NCBI GenBank assembly: GCA_002474415.1
Contig: DLQV01000086.1
Coordinates: 5,589 to 15,791, forward strand
Direction of reading: 5' to 3'
DNA length: 10,203 bases
Source of the DNA: Lachnospiraceae bacterium UBA7598
Lineage (GTDB): Bacteria; Bacillota; Clostridia; Lachnospirales; Lachnospiraceae
The position numbers and the translations under genes are program-made. Shown one piece after another: positions 6,511 through 10,203 of the stretch (the stretch's first letter is position 1; each line of letters starts with the position of its first letter). The notes beneath the pieces were generated by a model, which saw only the letters and a program-made list of their open reading frames with translations, made no database searches and had not been told where the DNA came from.

Positions 6511-8916
6511 GTGAGAAAAAGACCATTTCTTTTGCTTGCGGTAGAGTTTCTGCTGGGGATTGTGTGTATCAAAGAGCAGTTGCCGACATGGGGCGTGCTG
6601 GCAGTTCTGCTACTGGTATATGCCATGCCATGGGAGGAACGGGGGATGCGGAAAGTTCTGTTTGCGGCAGGACTCCCCGGTATGTTTCTCCTTGGGATGC
6701 TGCAGATGCAGCGGCAGATTGATTTCAGGCAACAATACCTGCAGAAACTCACAGATGGCCAGGAGGTTCGCCTGGCGGGAAAGATTGATCGGATCGAATC
6801 GAAAACCAGATGCGTGTATTACTATTTAAAAGATTGCAGGGTAGAAGTGGAATCACAGATACTGCCATGCAATGATGTGATCGCATATGTTTCTTCTGCC
6901 AGCCATTCGGCTGGACAAATCCTGAATATTGAGGGTACAATTTCATTATTTACAGAGGCATCCAATGAAGGGATGTTCGATGCCCGGCAGTTTTACCAGA
7001 GTCAGAAAATTGATTTTGGCATATGGGTTACAAAGATCAGCCGAATCTATGGAAAATCGGATCGTTACCGGTGTGCACTACAGAATATGCGAATGCGTGC
7101 AAATGACGTGATCCGGCATTCCATCCGGGACGATGGCGTGCTTTCTGCGATGCTGCTAGGGGAAAAAGGAACTTTGGATGCAGAGATAAAATCCTTGTAT
7201 CAGCGGGCAGGAATCGCCCATGTGCTTGCCATTTCCGGACTTCACATTTCCCTTCTGGGGATGGGGTTGTACCGCCTGCTGCGGAAACGTCTGCATACCC
7301 GGTATGTGACAGCCACTCTGGCAACGACTGTTTTTTTGATTTCCTATGCGATTTTAAGTGGGAACGGAGTATCTACACAGCGGGCGGTGGGTATGTGCCT
7401 GATTTATTTGTTTGCGGATGTGACAGGACATGCCTATGACATGTTAAACGCGCTTGGAATCGTTGTGCTTGCCCTTTTGTGGGAAAATCCGTTTCTGCTA
7501 TCGTATTCCGGATTTGCATTTTCCGTGATGGCGGTGATTGCCATCGGAGTGGGAGCCAATGTATTGCTGGAATGGGAACATTCATGGAACCGCAGACAGC
7601 GGACCAGAGAGGAAAACATCAAAAAAACGTTTTTCTCAAAACAAAAAGAGGGAATTCTGGTAAGTTTTGCAATCCAGCTGTTTACCATTCCGCTGGTTGC
7701 ATATTCTTATTATGAAATTCCCGTGTATGCGATGCTGATAAACCTGTTTGTACTTGCGATGGTCAACGGATTGCTGGGGCTTACAGTACTTGGGGTGCTT
7801 GTGGGGATGGCGGTTCCGTCTGCGGGACGTGTCCTGTTTGTGCCCTGTGGCTGGATGCTCGACAGTTACCGGTTTCTGTGTGAGATTTCCTTAAAGATTC
7901 CGGGCGCACAGAGGATCACAGGGAAACCTGCGGTTATGCGGATTTTTTGGTATTACCTGGGGCTTGGTGTGCTTCTTTTGGCGATCTATGCCAGTGCACG
8001 CAGAAATGAAAAGCATCAAGACTACAGAAAAACAACAGATCTGTGCACAAATCGAGGAAAGAAACGGTTACAGGGGATGGTTTTTTCCTGTTCGATTGCG
8101 TTTCTTCTGCTTTTTCTTCTTTTCCCACAGAAGAAATCGTTTGAGATTGATTTTCTCGATGTGGGGCAGGGAGATGGCATTTATCTGTGTACGGGCGGTG
8201 GGACTTCCATGTTTATCGACGGTGGGAGCAGTGACGTAAAACAGGTGGGAAAGTATCGGATTCTGCCGTTTTTAAAGGCAAAAGGAGTGTCAGAGATTTC
8301 TTACTGGTTTGTCAGCCATACGGATACCGATCATATATCTGGTCTTAAGGAGGTTCTTGCGTCCGGATACCGTGTGGAGTATCTGGTGTTTGCAAAAGCA
8401 GTGGAAAAAGAAGCAAAGACAAAAGAACTGGCAGAACTGGCGCGCAGCCATGGAACAAAAGTGCTTTATATGCAGGCGGGGGATACGGTGAGAAGCAAAC
8501 GTGCAGAAATGCGTTGTCTGTATCCAAAAGCTGCAGATAAAGGGGAGGATGTCAATGATCTGTGTCTGGTATTGCAATTTGAAGAGGGGGATATCTGCGC
8601 TCTGTTTGGTGGAGATATCTCCACGGAAGTGGAAGAACAGCTGATCCGCCGCAAAAAAAGGGATAAGGTTTTCGTTTTTAAGGCAGATCATCATGGGTCG
8701 CGCTATGCGAACGGAGAAGCGTTATTGAATTGTATCCGGCCGGAAATTACGGTTGCTTCAGCCGGAAAGGACAATCGTTACGGACATCCGAGCCCGGATG
8801 CCGTACAAAGGATCAAAGAAAGCGGTAGCAGATTTTTTTGCACCATCGAAGGTGGACGGATACGGGTGCACGTCATCGACAATAAGCTGGTGTGCGAAAC
8901 TTATGTAAAGAAATAG
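6511..8916 (+). CDS. comEC: ComEC/Rec2-family DNA internalisation channel, 801 aa
   Basis: The membrane channel that carries single-stranded DNA into the cytoplasm during transformation. It is full length for the family with three parts. The N-terminal membrane and DUF4131 region (about 1-190) starts with hydrophobic helices. The central Competence domain (about 200-510) is polytopic and carries the hallmark HVLAISGLHI (237-246). The C-terminal metallo-beta-lactamase-like domain (about 545-800) has DVGQGDG (550-556), metal-binding HTDTDH (603-608), FGGD (699-702) and ADHHGS (725-730). The metal ligands look intact, consistent with the proposed nuclease that degrades the non-transported strand. 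The start codon is GTG, with AGGAAAAG (6498-6505) upstream, 11 bases after the GerMN stop. ATG codons further in would cut off the first helix. It is the last gene of the operon; its end almost touches convergent holA. Confidence 0.95.
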   Translation: MRKRPFLLLAVEFLLGIVCIKEQLPTWGVLAVLLLVYAMPWEERGMRKVLFAAGLPGMFLLGMLQMQRQIDFRQQYLQKLTDGQEVRLAGKIDRIESKTRCVYYYLKDCRVEVESQILPCNDVIAYVSSASHSAGQILNIEGTISLFTEASNEGMFDARQFYQSQKIDFGIWVTKISRIYGKSDRYRCALQNMRMRANDVIRHSIRDDGVLSAMLLGEKGTLDAEIKSLYQRAGIAHVLAISGLHISLLGMGLYRLLRKRLHTRYVTATLATTVFLISYAILSGNGVSTQRAVGMCLIYLFADVTGHAYDMLNALGIVVLALLWENPFLLSYSGFAFSVMAVIAIGVGANVLLEWEHSWNRRQRTREENIKKTFFSKQKEGILVSFAIQLFTIPLVAYSYYEIPVYAMLINLFVLAMVNGLLGLTVLGVLVGMAVPSAGRVLFVPCGWMLDSYRFLCEISLKIPGAQRITGKPAVMRIFWYYLGLGVLLLAIYASARRNEKHQDYRKTTDLCTNRGKKRLQGMVFSCSIAFLLLFLLFPQKKSFEIDFLDVGQGDGIYLCTGGGTSMFIDGGSSDVKQVGKYRILPFLKAKGVSEISYWFVSHTDTDHISGLKEVLASGYRVEYLVFAKAVEKEAKTKELAELARSHGTKVLYMQAGDTVRSKRAEMRCLYPKAADKGEDVNDLCLVLQFEEGDICALFGGDISTEVEEQLIRRKKRDKVFVFKADHHGSRYANGEALLNCIRPEITVASAGKDNRYGHPSPDAVQRIKESGSRFFCTIEGGRIRVHVIDNKLVCETYVKK

Positions 8917-8930
8917 AAAAATTTATTTTC
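8910..8930. terminator. Weak AT-rich convergent hairpin between comEC and holA (doubtful terminator)
   Basis: The stretch pairs as GAAA (8910-8913) with TTTC (8927-8930) and TAGA (8914-8917) with TTTA (8922-8925), with one bulged T and a loop of four A. It has A/T runs on both sides, so it could act weakly in both directions. It overlaps both stop codons and has little G+C, so efficient termination is doubtful. It is the only candidate in the 6-base gap. Confidence 0.2.
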
Positions 8931-9906
8931 CGGCACTGTACTGTACCAGAAACAGTTCGACGGCCATCTGGTCATTCATCTGCCCGGTTTTTACCGCAGT
9001 TTCGTATTCCACACCATCGCGGATTGCCTGTTTGAGCTGATCCATGGAAAAGGCACGGCACTGCGACTGGTATTTGCGGACCGCCCACTCCGGGCAGCCG
9101 GCTTTGGAAGCAATTTCTTTGTTGCCGAATCCCTGATTGGTCATGGATTTGACAATCATCAGACGCTGGAACTGGTTGGAAAGCAGAAAAAGAATACGCA
9201 TCGGAGCTTCTTTGAGAGCAAGAAGATCATAATAAAGATCCAGTGCTTTTTTCTGCTGGTGCTGTGCCACTGCGTCGATCATGTCAAAAATTTTATTCTC
9301 GGTCTGTTCGGTGGTAATGGCTTCCACATCGGAGACGTCAATATAATCTTTTTCCAGTGTGTAGCAGAGAAGTTTTTCCAGCTCTTTGTCGATATTTTCC
9401 ATGTCATCACCGGTTTTACGGATAAAGAGTGCATAGGCATCCCTTGTGATATTTTTCCCGTTTCTGCGGATTCTTCCCTCAATCCAGCGGGAGAGGGTTG
9501 TCTCATTCTGACGCGGAAATTCCACGATGCTTCCGTTTTTTTTCACCTGCTTGTACATCTTTGTCTTCTTGTCTATTTCTTTTTCCACGAAGACAAAGTA
9601 AGTGGTTTCCGGAATGGAAGACATGTAATCGGCAAGTTCTTCGGCGCCTTTTTTAAACAGACCGCTGTCTGCGATCAGGATGAGTCTGCGGTCGGCAAAA
9701 AAAGGCAGTGTCTCTGCCAGATCGATGATCTCTTTCTGGTTGATGTCGCTGCCGGAGAAAGCAGAAAAGTTCATGGTATCATCATTCGCTGCCAGTGCAT
9801 GTTTTAATTTGTCACGATATTGGCGGATCAGATACTGTTCTTCTCCGTATAACAGATAAATCTGTTTGAATTGTCCTGTTTTGATGTCGTTATCAATCGT
9901 TTTCAT
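8923..9906 (-). CDS. holA: DNA polymerase III delta subunit, 327 aa
   Basis: The delta subunit of the clamp loader, which opens the sliding clamp during chromosome replication. Visible marks: N-terminal IYLLYGEEQYLIRQY (16-30), the family's degenerate P-loop region; ETLPFFADRRLILI (65-78); NIDKELEKLLCY (171-182); ENKIFDMIDAV (203-213); and a C-terminal helical domain with the typical LLSNQFQRLM (241-250). Length is normal. ATG 9906 is the only possible start: upstream to the in-frame stop there is no ATG, GTG or TTG codon, and the next internal Met is residue 45, beyond the conserved start. No ribosome binding site precedes it, and the promoter position predicts a leaderless mRNA. It is convergent with comEC and divergent from rpsT; the comEC-holA-rpsT neighbourhood is common in Firmicutes, though in Bacillus, from memory, holA follows comEC in the same orientation. 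Confidence 0.95.
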   Translation of the reverse strand: MKTIDNDIKTGQFKQIYLLYGEEQYLIRQYRDKLKHALAANDDTMNFSAFSGSDINQKEIIDLAETLPFFADRRLILIADSGLFKKGAEELADYMSSIPETTYFVFVEKEIDKKTKMYKQVKKNGSIVEFPRQNETTLSRWIEGRIRRNGKNITRDAYALFIRKTGDDMENIDKELEKLLCYTLEKDYIDVSDVEAITTEQTENKIFDMIDAVAQHQQKKALDLYYDLLALKEAPMRILFLLSNQFQRLMIVKSMTNQGFGNKEIASKAGCPEWAVRKYQSQCRAFSMDQLKQAIRDGVEYETAVKTGQMNDQMAVELFLVQYSAGK

Positions 9907-9912
9907 GTCTAC

Positions 9913-9941
9913 ATTATATACATATTGGCAGACTTTTACAA
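9913..9941 (-). promoter_or_regulatory. holA promoter, predicted to give a leaderless transcript
   Basis: On the minus strand a -35 TTGTAA (9936-9941) and a perfect -10 TATAAT (9913-9918) are separated by exactly 17 bases. Six bases separate the -10 from the holA ATG, so the usual start site, 7 bases downstream, is the A of the ATG itself. The ten bases TTGTAAAAGT at this -35 (9932-9941) also occur at the comEA promoter (2688-2697). Confidence 0.75.
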
Positions 9942-9959
9942 CTTTTTTTCAATTACATC

Positions 9960-9988
9960 TTGACAGAAGAGGCAGCTTGACATATTAT
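9960..9988 (+). promoter_or_regulatory. rpsT promoter with a duplicated TTGACA box
   Basis: A consensus -35 TTGACA (9960-9965) and a -10 TATTAT (9983-9988) have a 17-base spacer, predicting a start near 9995. A second CTTGACA (9976-9982) repeats the first (9959-9965) at a distance of 17 bases and sits directly against the -10. It has no good -10 of its own. The AT-rich stretch 9934-9952 just upstream lies between this promoter and the divergent holA promoter, and could act as an upstream activating element for strong ribosomal gene expression. Confidence 0.75.
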
Positions 9989-9994
9989 ATTCTA

Positions 9995-10069
9995 GTATGT
10001 TTGCGATGAAGCGTCCGTGTCTGTTTCACCGCAGGAAACAAATTACAGTTTGATATGGAGGTGTACAGA
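9995..10069 (+). promoter_or_regulatory. rpsT mRNA leader with two mutually exclusive foldings (candidate S20 autoregulatory element)
   Basis: About 75 transcribed bases precede rpsT. Fold A is a hairpin of TGTTTC (10022-10027) and GAAACA (10035-10040) with a 7-base loop; it leaves the GGAGG ribosome site (10057-10061) free. Fold B pairs CTGT (10021-10024) with ACAG (10065-10068) and CACC (10027-10030) with GGTG (10060-10063), covering part of the ribosome site and the bases up to the start codon. The two share bases and cannot coexist. S20 synthesis is controlled at translation in E. coli; control here is inferred. Confidence 0.4.
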
Positions 10070-10203
10070 TTGGCTAACATTAAATCTGCTAAGAAGAGAA
10101 TTTTAGTTACAGAGACAAAGACTGCAAGAAATAAAGCAATCCGTTCTGAAGTTAAGACTTCAATCAAGAAGGTAGAGGCTGCTGTTGCTGCAAAGGATAA
10201 AGC
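10070..10203 (+). CDS. rpsT: 30S ribosomal protein S20 (5' part, runs off the window)
   Basis: S20 binds 16S rRNA early in 30S subunit assembly. The visible 44 residues begin [26 protein letters not shown] in short form and continue with the Lys/Ala-rich helix [18 protein letters not shown], a clear match to the S20 N-terminal helix (usual full length 85-90 residues, so about half is present). The start codon is TTG at 10070, set by GGAGG (10057-10061) 8 bases upstream; no ATG is available nearby in frame. E. coli rpsT also starts with UUG, where the weak codon is tied to autoregulation. It is transcribed alone from its own promoter, divergently from holA. Confidence 0.96.
   Translation, partial: MANIKSAKKRILVTETKTARNKAIRSEVKTSIKKVEAAVAAKDK

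Noticed and set aside
6899..6914. CCAGCC-ATTC-GGCTGG hairpin in comEC
   Set aside because: Six pairs in a 2.4 kb gene are expected by chance, and no T-run or context supports a function.
7623..7634. Palindrome AAAAACGTTTTT inside comEC
   Set aside because: Simple A/T runs within coding sequence; no promoter or regulator context.
9259..9807. 182-codon open frame on the plus strand opposite holA
   Set aside because: It lies wholly within the well-supported holA gene, has no ribosome site and looks like a low-complexity mirror of holA codons.
1..10203. A defence system, prophage, transposon or other mobile accessory island
   Set aside because: All genes are conserved chromosomal families with uniform composition; no transposase, integrase, toxin, nuclease-effector or spacer array is visible.

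Overview
The window is a chromosomal segment of a low-to-mid G+C Gram-positive anaerobe of the Clostridia, most probably a Lachnospiraceae member (Roseburia/Blautia/Eubacterium-like). I infer this from the codon use, the GGAGG-type ribosome binding sites, the family resemblance of ArgB, ArgD and HolA, and the comE-holA-rpsT order typical of Firmicutes. It is housekeeping-type DNA. I see no insertion sequence, prophage gene, CRISPR array, tRNA or rRNA.

Left part (1-2680): a structured, palindrome-rich leader or repeat (3-71) precedes a tightly packed plus-strand unit. The unit contains a small GNAT acetyltransferase, argB (N-acetylglutamate kinase, of the type with the arginine-feedback N-helix) and argD (acetylornithine aminotransferase). 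The last two are consecutive steps of ornithine/arginine synthesis. The rest of the pathway is not in the window.

Middle part (2688-8916): a new promoter overlapped by a TTGTAA-N3-TTACAA palindrome starts a five-gene plus-strand operon with very short gaps. Its order is comEA, an OmpR-type response regulator, a sensor histidine kinase, a GerMN lipoprotein, and comEC. The outer two genes are the DNA-receptor and DNA-channel genes of natural transformation. The inner three reproduce the regulator-kinase-GerMN lipoprotein layout known from actinobacterial mtrA-mtrB-lpqB. ComEA is itself predicted to be a lipoprotein, so the operon encodes two lipoproteins and two integral membrane proteins. This surface signalling plus DNA-uptake unit is the most interesting part of the window.

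Right part (8917-10203): holA (DNA polymerase III delta subunit) lies on the minus strand, convergent with comEC and only 6 bases from it. Its promoter has a perfect TATAAT placed so that transcription should begin on the A of the ATG, which predicts a leaderless mRNA. Divergently, a TTGACA/TATTAT promoter drives rpsT (ribosomal protein S20). The rpsT mRNA has a leader of about 75 bases with two mutually exclusive foldings and a TTG start codon. rpsT runs off the right end.
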